Assembly (NCBI GenBank): GCA_003991915.1
Contig: RQTK01000894.1
Location: forward strand, 19,557 to 83,556
Length of the DNA stretch: 64,000 nt
Reading direction: 5' to 3'
Source: Elysia chlorotica
Taxonomy: Eukaryota; Mollusca; Gastropoda; Plakobranchidae
This document shows positions 10,907-21,659 of the stretch, one piece after another. Position 1 is the stretch's first letter. The number at the start of each line of letters is the position of its first letter. Made by a program: the position numbers and the translations under genes. A model generated the notes under the pieces. It ran no database searches and was not told the origin of the DNA. It saw only the letters and a list, made by a program, of their open reading frames with translations.

Positions 10907-11576
10907 CTCGCTCACTGCTCACAGTCACATGTAGGTGCACCCAAACAATCTGAGCTGTTGTCAACCAGCGTATTCTTTTTCTACTAGCGCTGGGTGTACC
11001 ATCTGCCTTCCCTTCAATTACGTTCCTTTCGCTGTCATGTGTCTTCTGATATGAGAAAAACATTGCGTTTTTTTTAAATAATGATTTATTGAAACAATCA
11101 CTATGCCACAAAAAATGAATTCTCAATGTTTGCTAAAACATACCACATGTACAGAAAAAAAATCTTTCTTTCATTGTTTGAAAAAGAGTACCATGTAAAC
11201 CGAAAAGAAAAAAAAAAAAATAATTTTGAGAATATTCACATACACAAATAAGCATATTACCATGTTTACATAAAAATTATCATTGTGGATTGTAAAAATC
11301 TGTTTTTCAATATTTGAAAAACTTTACTATGTATGCCTATACAAAGAAGTATCTGCACGTAAAAGCCATTTTCAACGACATTGCAAATAACGAATAGTGT
11401 TGGTAGATCGAGGGATTTTAAAATCCTATAAATAATATTTGGTCCTTTTAAATCATTTTGACAATAACGAGAACCCAAACCAGACTACCATTCTAATAAT
11501 AAGAAAATCAAGAGTGCTGTAAACCCAACATTAGCATTACCTTGTTTTGTTTTCAATGTTTCTGTCTCTATTTTTC
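10903..11576. other. Intergenic DNA
   Basis: AT-rich sequence. No gene recognised on either strand. Confidence 0.5.
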
Positions 11577-11599
11577 TCTGTACCGTCCTCTCTGTCAAT

Positions 11600-11760
11600 C
11601 ACTCCATCCTATCGATCTACCAATCTTATCAATCTGTCTATCTATAAACTTTATCTGTACATCTATCTACCTATCTATCTATCTATCTGTCTGTCTATAG
11701 ACAAATCTATCAATCTGTCTATCTATATATCTGTCTATCTATTATTTATCTATCTATCTA
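11600..11760. repeat. (TATC)n / (TGTC)n tract, left flank of Penelope-like fragment
   Basis: CTAT, CTGT and CAAT tetranucleotide units. The right flank 12331-12355 is the same motif. Confidence 0.85.
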
Positions 11761-12330
11761 AAACAATCAGAAGCGGACCCAACAAGGAACCAAAACTGCA
11801 AAAAGATAACGCAAACGACACAACAAAAGATACAAAAAAGACAAGAAAGAGAAATATCATCTGGTACAAGCCTTCGTTTAGTTCTAATGTCAGTACAAAC
11901 ATTGGGAAAACATTTTTCGGACTTTTAAACACATGCTTCCCTCCAAGCAACAAGCTGCACAAAATTCTCAACAAAACACTAAAGTTAAGTTACAGCTGCA
12001 TGCCAAATATAAAACAAATTATCAATAGCCACAACAATGCAGTCCTTAAATCAGAAAAGACTAAAACAAACGAAAAAGAAAAAAAAACATGTAACTGCCG
12101 GGACAAAGCGGCATGCCCACTTGATGGCCAGTGCCTCTCAAAAGGAGTTGTGTACAGAGCCACCGTCGAGCAAAAATCATCAAAAGACACATACATAGGC
12201 ATCACAGCGAATGAATTCAAAACAAGATACAATCAGCACACATCAAGCTTCAGATTAAAACATAAAAAATCAGCAACAACACTTAGTGAACTAATATGGG
12301 AATTGAAAGAACAAAAGATTGTCTCTAAAC
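11761..12330 (+). mobile_element. Penelope-like element fragment with GIY-YIG endonuclease
   Basis: About 188 codons in one open frame. They read NIIWYKPSFSSNVSTNIGKT then FFGLLNTCFPPSNKLHKILN, SYSCMPNIKQIINSHNNAVL, the Cys-rich block CNCRDKAACPLDGQCLSKGV (from about 12090), and the nuclease core VYRATV and TYIGITANEFKTRYNQH. This order (C-terminal RT linker, CNCR block, GIY-YIG) is characteristic of Penelope-like retroelements. The copy stops soon after IWELKEQK and joins (TATC)n at both ends. No catalytic RT is present, so it cannot move by itself. Confidence 0.85.
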
Positions 12331-12355
12331 TATCTATCTGTCTATCTATCTATCT
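12331..12355. repeat. (TATC)n tract, right flank of Penelope-like fragment
   Basis: TATCTATCTGTCTATCTATC directly after the coding similarity stops. Confidence 0.85.
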
Positions 12356-13359
12356 AAGCTATAAGTTATCTGGCAATCTTTGTCATTCAGAGCAAACATG
12401 CAATTCGGCAGTCCAGCAATCTTGGCCAATCTTCATTTTGTTAAAAAGATGGATGTGCGAAACAGTTACATGAACATGATGAAGATAAGACTTAATAGAC
12501 ATTTTCTAAAACTTACTCCGAGAAATAGATGTTAGGCATGCCACCATCAATAGCAATAAGACAAGGATTACTTGCACATTGTTAACATCTTCTAAGCTAT
12601 GACTGGGGTGTCACTGTGTGTTTTGAAAACAAACAATATTTCTACGTGGCACATTATTGATACAAATAGAGTTAGATAATATGCTTTTTACTTTCGAAAA
12701 CCATTGCGGTGTATACGTAAAATAGAGAATTTAAGGTTTACATTGATTTACAAATTAAACGTATTGGAAATAAAAAGATCCATATCAATGAACTAGGCCT
12801 ATGAGAGTGCCCTTCATGGTTTGTCTAACTCTAACCTGAGATCCCATCTTGTAGCAGGCCTAGATGGTGGCATTTTCTATCTCTACAGAAGAAATAGGTC
12901 TAGGAGTTGTCTGAATTTCAACCAATCCTAGACATGTATTTTCTAGAACACATGCTTACGCCGACCAGAAAAAGAAATTAGTACATCATGTTGATGTTAG
13001 TGAAAATGTTTGGGAACTTAAACTCAAGAATAGCATGGATACTTACTTGATTTAGTCGCCTGGCAAGTGTATTTAGATGTCTAGGTTGGGCGCTTACTTT
13101 TTTAGAAGTTCATTTTATATGTACACCATAGAACTATGCTGAAACCTATTTTAATATTGATCCTATTTTTTATCATGAAGTTAGATAACTAAGAATCTCG
13201 AGATACATTTTCTAATCGTTATCATTATACACTATATCAAGGTTTTTAAAACTAGTGTGTATTTTTGTAAAATGCATAATGAGCAAATAATTTTTTTCAT
13301 ACACCTAAATTTAACTGTAAATTGTATAAGTGTTATTGGGCATGTCATTTTTTAATTTC
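12356..13359. other. Intergenic DNA
   Basis: No gene or repeat recognised before the LINE end at 13.36 kb. Confidence 0.5.
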
Positions 13360-13392
13360 TCCATAGGGATTAATAAAGGACTATCTAACTTT
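13360..13392 (+). mobile_element. Short 3' end of a (TTATC)-type LINE
   Basis: CCATAGGGATTAATAAAGGA followed by CTATCTAACT resembles CCTATGGGATAATAAAGGAT of the 10.7-kb LINE, with a decayed tail. It sits immediately 3' of the second receptor gene on the opposite strand. Confidence 0.45.
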
Positions 13393-13410
13393 AGTTTACA
13401 ATGCTAGCTA

Positions 13411-14505
13411 CTATACTTTAGTTGGGGGTTTCTGTCTGTTGAAAACCACTAGTTGCTTGACGGTGTGTCTGAACCTGGAGCCCATGTTGTAGTAGATGAC
13501 GAAGTTCACACTGGAGTTGGTCAGTGAGAGCAGGAAGGCCAGGCGAGAGACCAGCTTGAAGGTCCGGCTGTAGGCGCCCACAGGCCGGAAGTCCTGCCAG
13601 GTGGTGGACACCAGCACCTTGATCGTGCCGAGCGTCTCCAGGACGATGAAGCAGGTCGCGATGGCTAGGACCGTCTTGGCCACGCGGATGTCCTTGAGGT
13701 ACTTGCGCTCCGCCCGACTCTCGCCGCCGCTGTCCTGGGAGACCGCCCCGCCGGACTGTTGCAGTCGCCAGAACGCGCTGCGGCTCAGCTGGACCGCCAT
13801 GGACACAGAACACACCAACACGATGAACAGGGGGGCAGTGTTCATGAACACGAGCTTGTACACAAAGTTCATATCATAGAGGACGTTTGCTAGCGCCGAT
13901 GTTCTGTACCTCACTCCGACAAGAGTTCGGTTTCTGTCGAGGTCCAACTTGTTGTCAAAAACAGAGATGTAAAACGTGACGCTGGTCAAAGGGAGGATGG
14001 TCAGCACAAATATCGTGACGACTATGAAGATTGTCCTTCTGTGGCCGACGATGTCCTTGACCCTGAGAGGAAACACGACACAGAGACACCTCTCCAAGCT
14101 AATGAAGGCCGTGATCCAGGCCGTCGTCTTGGAGAACGTATCGCTGAGGGCGCCACCTGTGATGACCACAACCTCACTAGGCAGGAAGGGCAGGTCCAGG
14201 TCTACGAACGCTGGTATGAAACAGATGGCGTTCCACGTGAAGGTCGCCACACAGAGGATGTCCGAGATGCACAGCGCGCAGTAGCTGATGTTGATGGACT
14301 CTGAAAATCCCATCTTGGCGAAGGTGACGATGATGAAAATATTGGAAGTCATGCCAAACATGGCCACGGCCACCATCCAGTAGCTGATGTTCTCCATCAG
14401 GAAAGAGAACACTCTAGATGGAATGTCAAGGTCAAACTGGACTTGGATGGGCTCAGCTGTCTGGGCTCCCGTAATGAGACCGGCGATTAAGTCTAATTGA
14501 GACAT
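13411..14505 (-). CDS. Rhodopsin-class GPCR, putative molluscan chemosensory receptor, copy 2
   Basis: Intronless gene of 364 codons, paralogous to the receptor at 6.5-7.6 kb. Shared blocks include GFSESINISYCAL at the start of helix 2, ITAFISLERCLCV at the end of helix 3, RVAKTVLAI at the start of helix 6 and NSSVNFVIYY in helix 7. Helices are near residues 39-63, 73-97, 114-144, 157-182, 208-238, 276-302 and 317-339. It keeps the helix-2 Asp (82), but has ERC (138-140) in place of DRY and NFVIY (334-338) in place of NPxxY, exactly the departures of its neighbour. Those substitutions are therefore a family trait and not decay. The third inner loop (about 245-268) is Ser/Gly-rich. Codons use much more G and C at third positions than the flanks, which supports a working gene. 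Met37 is an alternative start just before helix 1. An odorant or peptide receptor role is inference from the family. Confidence 0.9.
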   Translation of the reverse strand: MSQLDLIAGLITGAQTAEPIQVQFDLDIPSRVFSFLMENISYWMVAVAMFGMTSNIFIIVTFAKMGFSESINISYCALCISDILCVATFTWNAICFIPAFVDLDLPFLPSEVVVITGGALSDTFSKTTAWITAFISLERCLCVVFPLRVKDIVGHRRTIFIVVTIFVLTILPLTSVTFYISVFDNKLDLDRNRTLVGVRYRTSALANVLYDMNFVYKLVFMNTAPLFIVLVCSVSMAVQLSRSAFWRLQQSGGAVSQDSGGESRAERKYLKDIRVAKTVLAIATCFIVLETLGTIKVLVSTTWQDFRPVGAYSRTFKLVSRLAFLLSLTNSSVNFVIYYNMGSRFRHTVKQLVVFNRQKPPTKV

Positions 14506-14509
14506 TCTT

Positions 14510-16250
14510 ATTTCGTACGTGTTTCCGGGATTTTACAGGCAAAATAGTTCATTAAGTGTAAATCAGCGGTGGCATCGAATGCTATGGCTGATATCTAAAT
14601 ATGTGTCTATATTGTTCATGTCATGCACATCATTCTATCCACATCTATATATTTTAGTTATATATGTACTAACCAATGCACTGTACTAAGTAATCTGTAG
14701 ATCTCGGAATGCGGTTTTTGTATCCTTACACGACAGTATATTTCTTACTCCTCAATTATATAGTACATTTACTGGTGCGAAGAAGAAACGATATAGAGGT
14801 TTTAAAGTAGTTTTTGTTTACATGAAGTTGCCAACAAAATATTCCCTTGAATCTGTTACTGCTTGGCTGCCCTTTTAAAACAAACCTTAAACTGCTGTGA
14901 ATTTAGCTCCACATGTGGTAATACTAATAGAATAAAAAAAAACAAGCACCGCTCTGTTGGTACTTAAGTTTAAAAGCAGAACGTTTTGGAGACAAATTCG
15001 CTTTTCTATTAATTAAGTTCTGGCGGATTTATACTGCATGGTAGCTTCTAGTTCTTAACAGTTTCGGCATAAAATCTGCACATGTTTAGAATTAAAGAGT
15101 TGGAGAAAATTATAAACATAAAATAACACATAATAAAAATTAGAGAATAATAGGCAATTATAAACGCCCTTTACGCAGATTTATGATATTGTTTAGGGGC
15201 CACTAAAAGTAATTGGTTTCTAATTTAAGTTTTATACTATGTAAACTGGCCAAGGATATATTAAATGTTGTGCCTTTTCAAGATCAAAATAGTATCAATC
15301 GATCTAAAAAAAACAACATAAAGGCTGCGCCTCACAAAGCATGTACTTTTACCATCCAAAATGACATTCATGTTTTTAACTTTGCTGTTAAATGACGAGG
15401 TATAGTTTTATTAAGCTAATTTATGTCATTTTTTAAACATGTCTCGTAATGTAATGACATCGCAGCAATAGTATTAATACCAATCACCATGTATAGCCAA
15501 TACTTTTGATAATTTACTTGTATAGCCTATGCTTAAAGGCAGAACGTTTTGCATGTTTTAGTTTATTTTTGCGCTTTTCGATTGTCGTGTCACTCAACAT
15601 CCTAAGTAATGTGTATAGTGTTTGTTTTGTTGTGTGTGTTTGTTTTTTTTATAAATATCTCACAGTCACAAAGGAAATCCATAGGAGGTATCTTTCCGTT
15701 TGATGGCAACACAACTTTTATCATCTTAGTGAATCATACACAAAGACGAAGTGCATGAGTTAATTATAGGCTATTCACCACAGATCGAGAAAGGATTACA
15801 CACTGCACAGACATACTATTATATATGGTTACCTTCCAGTAGTGATCGCCCATTTACAATCAATAGTCTAGATAAGTGACTCTGCTTGCCATCACTTAAA
15901 CTCAAATACATGTACTTATACAGGACTAAAATTTTGCTAAAATTGCCCGGATTGTAAAACTGTTAGTTTGGGAGGTCATTATAATCTTATAACCGATTTA
16001 ACAAACGTCTACTTTCGGCATATTATTGTAATGATTATGTGTCGATGAAGAAATATTTGGTACATTTTTACATGTTTAGAAAATCAAATGTCTTTGTCAT
16101 AAAACTCGTTTAAACCCAAGGCTCTTGAGCCCGGCGCAAGACATTCTGAGATTCCTGTAGCTATGGTACTCATAGAAAGTGACTTTGTCCAAGCTTCACG
16201 CCTCCTGGGACTTAAAGAAAACGATACACGCGACGAAACCCCAGAGAGAG
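14510..16250. other. Intergenic DNA upstream of receptor 2
   Basis: AT-rich. It should contain the receptor's promoter, but no convincing TATA or initiator motif can be fixed by eye. No gene recognised. Confidence 0.45.
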
Positions 16251-16254
16251 TGAT

Positions 16255-16650
16255 TTGATGGGTTTGTTTTTATGGCGCATCAGCATAATAACGGCTTATT
16301 GTGCCCATGATGTCCTAAGCCAGTTAATGCATTATAGTTATACTAGTAGCAGCGGTGACTCCTTTATCTCTCTGAGTAGTAAAAGCATAAAACTTGTGCG
16401 TAAAATGGTTGGTAGAAAGTAAAGGGTATATACAGTAGTTTATAAGATCCATGTGTAGGATCATCACAGTTAAATGTTATTATATACACCAATAGGTGTG
16501 CGCTGAGGACCAACATAAGTAAATAGGCTCTCTAGTGAACGATCACAGTTAAATTTTACTATACAGATCAATGTCCTTTAGAAACAGTATTTTGCTAGGA
16601 CTTGTAATTATAAGTAAATATGCTCTCTGGTGGTTTGGAATCCAGGTGAA
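16255..16650 (-). mobile_element. 5'-truncated LINE 3' end, same family as 5.0-5.8 kb
   Basis: Shares the whole 3' UTR with 5026-5340: the TTTGTTTTTATGGCGCATCA end, TGTGCCCATGATGTCCTAAG, GGTGACTCCTTTATCTCTCT, and ATACAGATCAATGTCCTTTA, up to the end of the ORF (GCTCTCTGGTGGTTTGGAA). An internal stretch (GATCACAGTTAAAT...) occurs twice, at about 16455 and 16541. Confidence 0.7.
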
Positions 16651-16778
16651 AAAGCGGACGGCCAACCAGATTGTGACTTATGGATAATTGTCGGGCGTGG
16701 GTGACTCCATCAACTTCCGCAACCATCCCCTCCTCCGCTCATCGTTTCAAGGTCACGAGATCTAACCACACCCCTGGA

Positions 16779-16850
16779 GTGAGTGAGTTTGTTTTTACGG
16801 TACAGGAATGGCGACAATGTGCCTGTGATGTACTAAGATGGTTACTATAT
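16779..16850 (-). mobile_element. Short 3' end of the (ACTC)-type LINE
   Basis: GAGTGAGTGAGTTTGTTTTT then ACGGTACAGGAATGG matches the terminus of the LINE at 5.0 kb and stops within about 70 bases. Confidence 0.5.
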
Positions 16851-17603
16851 TTTTTTGGCTCAGATTTTTGGTCAGGTATGGATTTTTGCAATAAATGTCC
16901 ATGTAACATTCTATTTCGTATTTCCTTGTATTATTACGGTTTCCTGATTTGATACGATTCCACAAATGTAATAATCTTGCAATTTGTTTCTAATGTTATT
17001 TGAAAAATAAGGCAGTGTGACACGTGGATCGGGAGTTAATATCAAATGCGACATCCTTATAAGTTAAATAATATATTTAAATAATATATGTTGGATTTTT
17101 TTTAAATAAGAGGAAAAACACCATGCTTTGTATTACTATTAGACTATAAAATGGGTCAGTAATCTAATTTAAAAGAAAAGTAAATAGCTGATTTAAAGTA
17201 TTATGTTTTTTGTTTGTTTTTTTTGTTTCTTTGATTTTTTTGGGGGGTGTACTATGTTTTCCTATTTTTTCCTTCATAATTTTTTTTTAAATTATCACTA
17301 TTTAGGGCTATTGTCTGGGCATGTTCTTTTTAACGGTGTTGTTCGGACCTTGAGATAGATTGTTGATCAACACTGCTCTTAGAGTTAATTTCGGGAACTA
17401 ACAACGAAAGGCCCTCAACCATTCTTCTTTTTGTTTAGGTGTATGATTTCAGGAGAAAATTGAATTAATTGGTTTATTTCATTCACATTTCGTTTCCTAA
17501 AATTCAATGGCCTTTGCAATCCGTTACCTGTTTTTTCTTTTCTTCGTAGCCTTTTTAGCGTTTTATTTTTTTTCCAAAAGTCATTAAAATATAGATAACG
17601 GAT
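16851..17603. other. Intergenic DNA
   Basis: T-rich runs at 17210-17290. No gene recognised. Confidence 0.45.
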
Positions 17604-17742
<139 letters not shown>

Positions 17743-17919
17743 TACTGATTTCCTTCACCAGCACCCATCCATGTGCCGTCCTGCCAGATGCTTTGAGGCA
17801 AAACTCTCCTTTAGCTGGTGCTGCTTTTTTTCTTTTCTTATTGTTGTTGTTTTTTTACTACATTATACTATATGTAGATCTGTTGTTTTTTTTCAGAATG
17901 GTAGAAGAAGGCTTTTTGT

Positions 17920-18012
17920 GAAGATGGCCGGACAATGATTGCATTTTGTGGGATCAGAACCGTCGACTTATAGATCATGCCGCGACACCGAATAACTTTG
18001 CCACTTAAAGTG
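17920..18012 (-). mobile_element. Second SINE family, fragment
   Basis: GGACAATGATTGCATTTTGT, GGGATCAGAACCGTCGACTT and TTTGCCACTTAAAG match the 54.0-kb element, which retains a tRNA-like head. Confidence 0.6.
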
Positions 18013-18014
18013 AC

Positions 18015-18270
18015 TTCTTGATTTCTCTGAGTGGCAAAAGCATATTTAGAATTGTGCTAAAGAGGTTGGTTAAAAGTAAAGGGTATGTATAAATTATTTT
18101 AAAACGCAGCTTGGCTACTTGGCAACCACCGCAACCACCACGCATGGGCAGACTCACGGAAGTAACGACAAGGCTACAGAGTGAGTGAGTTTGTTGTTAC
18201 GGCACGTCAGCACGGCAACGGCTATATTGTGCCCATGGTGTTCTTAGTCAGTTAATAAATGTATACTGGT
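18015..18270 (-). mobile_element. Two short 3' UTR pieces of the (ACTC)-type LINE
   Basis: 18015-18105 matches the CTCTGAGTGGCAAAAGCATA to GGTTGGTTAAAAGTAAAGGG section. 18180-18270 restarts at the terminus (GTGAGTGAGTTTGTTGTTAC, then CGTCAGCACGGCAACGGCTA). Two separate truncated insertions. Confidence 0.6.
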
Positions 18271-18384
18271 AGCATCGGTTGGGAAGATTTAGAACAGGTT
18301 TAGAATGCAGGCTTAGACTCTACAAAAAGCTTCTCTAGAAGTGTATATGGGCATATTATGTATGAGATTATACGCGGTTGTTTT

Positions 18385-18636
18385 GGTTTGGTTTCTAACG
18401 TCTATCGTCAGCAACTAGGCCATATTGTCGACTGGCAACGGGTCTCGAGAGTAACATCGGACAATTTTACGTGCAGATCCACAAAAATATAACGGAGATC
18501 CCCGGACTTCTATCTCAGCTGGTCACGTTATACTGACCCCAACCCAACCAGTAGGAAACAAAGAAGTCCGAACGGGAATCGAACCAGGGACTCCTAAATA
18601 GTGGCCACGCATTCTACCATTGCGCCATCTCGCCTC
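18385..18636 (-). mobile_element. tRNA-derived SINE, near full length
   Basis: On the minus strand a tRNA-like head GCGAGATGGCGCAATGGTAG (A box), then CCTGGTTCGATTCCCG (B box), then CCTACTGGTTGGGTTGGGGT and the body down to GACGATAGACGTTAGAAACC. It resembles a tRNA gene only in the head. The attached body makes it a SINE. Confidence 0.78.
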
Positions 18637-18639
18637 TAC

Positions 18640-19365
18640 AAACATAGTATATGCATTAAATGTATGACGCTTCAGCACTTAAACGACTATACTGTCCCCA
18701 TGCTGTTTTAAACAGTTATAGCCAGGCAAGCTGTATAAACAACGGTTCAAAAGTCGGATGCACGAGGTAGGACACGGTACAGCTTGTCTCAGACCAAAGA
18801 CGAAGCGACTGCGCCAGTGATCAGGACGGGATCGACGTAGATCTATACTGTACCAGCCACACGCTACAAGCTCTTATCTGAGAGTTGTTTGAGCACAGTA
18901 TGGTTCAAATACTCGCTTGTTTAATTATGTTGGGTGGTTAGTTTAAGGAAAAGCGAGTACAATATTACTCTTGTTAAATGGGTAAAAAGGCTTGCACAAT
19001 GCACCTTCTATACTGCCTCAATTCAAGACTTAGCCACTGATTTATGCTTACAATTTTAACAGAGGACGTTGTTTAAACCATGACAGGGTTCAAAAACGTC
19101 AATGTTTTAAAATTGTTTGTTGATCAGCATGATCGTAAGCCGACATAATCAATTATCAAGAACCCGTATCTATTGGAATACAATGCCCGTATTGTAAACA
19201 CCTGTGAACAACGGGGATCATGGGAGGAGCTGCTGTTTTCACGAAGGGTGTACAAGATTGTTCTCTAAAAAAAACCGATGGCTAGCTAACTTCTGCCTGG
19301 TTTTCTAAGGAGCTCATAAGCTCTCGATTGAGGATTCGAAAACATGCCGAGGTATCTTGTCAAAT
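18640..19365. other. Intergenic DNA
   Basis: No gene recognised. Confidence 0.45.
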
Positions 19366-19369
19366 CACT

Positions 19370-19600
19370 AGAGCCGAGAGGATAACGATGTATTGCAATA
19401 TTATAGCGCGCGCTTTCTAATCAGGAGGCCTCGAGTCGATTCCCCACGCGCCCTGTCTTGTTCACCACTGGTTGTGTTGGTAACAGTACAACATGAGCGG
19501 CTGAGACAGAGGTCCTGGTACCCCCGTCCTCTTTCTGAATTGTAGCACAGCAAATAATCAGACGTTAGTCTTAAAACCCGTCCGCGACAGAGCCTTATTA
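19370..19600 (+). mobile_element. tRNA-derived SINE, diverged
   Basis: Head GCCGAGAGGATAACGATG, B box CTCGAGTCGATTCCCC, body GAGCGGCTGAGACAGAGGTC, CTGGTACCCCCGTCC and CAGACGTTAGTCTTAAAACC. Confidence 0.65.
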
Positions 19601-19664
19601 GTAAGGAAGGGCATAGGGGGAAAAAAACCAAGACAACCCCAAACACAGAGAGAGGTAGAGCGAT

Positions 19665-19725
19665 TGAGTGAGTTTGTTTTTACGCCACGTCAGCACAGTA
19701 ACGGCTATAGTGTGCTCATAATGAA
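19665..19725 (-). mobile_element. Short 3' end of the (ACTC)-type LINE
   Basis: TGAGTGAGTTTGTTTTTACG then CCACGTCAGCACAGTAACGG, the family terminus, about 60 bases long. It follows directly on a plus-strand SINE. Confidence 0.55.
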
Positions 19726-19729
19726 AAAG

Positions 19730-20165
19730 GAGATTTTTGTTGTTGTTTTTTTGCCAAGTATAACGCCTCAAAATTTTGCTTCTTCTTCTGCAGGAATTCT
19801 TTGGCCGCGCCGATCTTTGTAAATTTTCATTTTATACAAAATGAGCAGCTATCGTTTTCTGAAGGAAAGAATTTGAAGCCGTTTGTGTCTGCCCATTTCT
19901 GAAGAGCGTTGATCCACGGTTTACCACAAAACGGATTAAAGTTTGCATTTGAATTACTTTCACCAATGATATTGCTATTCAATTATACCACTATGTTGTC
20001 TGCACTGTTGTTTTTGTAGTTGGCGTTGTTATTTACATTGTTCACGTTAAGAGTAAGACTGTGAAGGTTAAGAAATGCAAGGTAATGAGGTTTAAAAAAA
20101 CAAATCTTAAATGACACATTTATTCAATTACATTAACGAAGTATCGACAAGTAACAAGGAGAATA
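19730..20165. other. Intergenic DNA
   Basis: No gene recognised. T-rich. Confidence 0.4.
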
Positions 20166-20175
20166 TAAACCTAAA

Positions 20176-20223
20176 GAGAAAGAGGGAGAGAGGGGGTGAA
20201 AGAGTGACAGACGGGCAGAGAGG

Positions 20224-20271
<48 letters not shown>

Positions 20272-20307
20272 CACACACACACACACAAAGGAAGAGAGAC
20301 AAAGAGA
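20176..20307. repeat. (GA)n / (CA)n compound microsatellite
   Basis: GA repeat with a block of about nine CA units at 20270-20287, bordering the LINE end at 20308. Confidence 0.88.
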
Positions 20308-20415
20308 GAGGGTGAGTGAGTGAGTTTTGTTTTTACGGCACGTCAGCACGGTAACAGCTATGTTGTGCCCATGATGTTCTAAACCTAAGACAGTTCATGC
20401 GTTATAGACGGAGGA
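20308..20415 (-). mobile_element. Short 3' end of the (ACTC)-type LINE
   Basis: GTGAGTGAGTGAGTTTTGTT, then CGTCAGCACGGTAACAGCTA and TGTGCCCATGATGTTCTAAA. It abuts a compound GA/CA microsatellite. Confidence 0.6.
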
Positions 20416-20689
20416 GCGGAGTGACTGGTTTCGAAATTTCAAGATAACAACCACAGTCTGATCTTCTTAAACCTACAATCCATAACTATAAACAACTTTA
20501 ACCGTCTTTACAGAGAAGACATATCAAATCCTCAGATAACCTTAAGATAGACGTCATTAATTTGATTTTGATAGGCTAAAAAATATGCAATTTTTATCAA
20601 CCTTAAGCAAAAAACGCCTTTTTTTTCTTCTCTGGCTATAATTATACGTTTCAATGGTCCACTCAACGTTTATTGAGAGATAAAATTAA

Positions 20690-20800
20690 AAATAATGATA
20701 GAGCGGTCACCATTTTGAAGTAAAGGACAAAATAGTCAATAAGGGTTTTTAACGTATAAAACGTTTCGGCTTTATTGAGCCTTGTTCAGAAAACTTACTA
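20690..20800 (-). mobile_element. Possible Penelope-like element terminal fragment
   Basis: Minus strand reads CTGAACAAGGCTCAATAAAG then CCGAAACGTTTTATACG. The pattern CTGAAxAAGGCTxxxxxAAGCCGAAACGTTT is common at ends of Penelope-like elements. No coding part is attached, so the call is tentative. Confidence 0.35.
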
Positions 20801-21272
20801 ATTATTTATTGGGGGATTTTGGGGGGGACATTCCTAGCGGGCGGGCGGGCGGAGGTGTGGCGGAGGGGGAGGGGGGTGAACTTTGTAAGGGATGTTGTGA
20901 GCGTGAACTCTGCAACAATTGCGTGAACACCGGAGGGTAGGCCGAGTGAGCCTAGGGCTCCTAAAGTGGACAGAATAACACCGATACTGTGATCGGTGTG
21001 TGTATTACAATAATAATTAAAACCGATTACACCATTAACACTCGATAAATTTTGCACTTGGGTCGACTCTTCGAAATGTCTAGACCTGCAACCTATGCTC
21101 GTGAGAATGATAATAAGTTTCCTCTCCATTGGCGTCAAGTGATGTCTGTGCTGATACTATAATAATAACGTTTTTGATGGTATTCATAATAATATTATTT
21201 ATACAACAACAAAAACAACAGCAAGAACATCAATAGTAATAATAATATTAATAATAATAATAATAAAAACAA

Positions 21273-21275
<3 letters not shown>

Positions 21276-21303
<28 letters not shown>

Positions 21304-21357
21304 AAGAAGAAGAAGATGAAGAAGAAGAAGAAGAAGAAAAGAAAAAGAAGAAGAAGT
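21276..21357. repeat. (GAA)n microsatellite, first block
   Basis: AAG/GAA repeat preceded by a short AAT repeat. Confidence 0.92.
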
Positions 21358-21476
21358 TGTGCTTTTTTTAATGAAATAAGCCAATACAATATGAGGACCC
21401 ATTTAAAAAATCAAGGCAATCTACACAAGAATCGACTCGCAAAGAAAAGGCTGTTGAAGGCCATGACTTGTTCTCA

Positions 21477-21571
21477 AAGAAGAAGAAGAAGAAGAAGAAG
21501 AAGAAGAAGAAGAAGAAGAAGAAGAAGAAGAAGAAGAAGAAGAAGAAGAAGAAGAAAGAAGAAGAAGAAGA
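21477..21571. repeat. (GAA)n microsatellite, second block
   Basis: AAG repeat of about 31 units in the same orientation as the block at 21.3 kb, separated from it by 120 bases of ordinary sequence. Confidence 0.92.
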
Positions 21572-21659
21572 ACAGTAATAGCAACAATAATGATTACAAA
21601 TAATAATTAATTAAATAATAAATTAGTTAATTCATTAATTAATTGATTAACTAATTAAT

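Noticed and set aside
13418-13879. Other-frame ORFs inside receptor 2 (also plus-strand ORFs at 13.6-14.3 kb and 6.8-7.3 kb)
   Set aside because: Shadow frames of GC-rich receptor coding sequence. No motifs.
18540-18636. Minus-strand tRNA gene (also 37500-37580, 54030-54150 and 57734-57800)
   Set aside because: A and B boxes are present, but the cloverleaf arms do not close well and each is fused to the shared SINE body.
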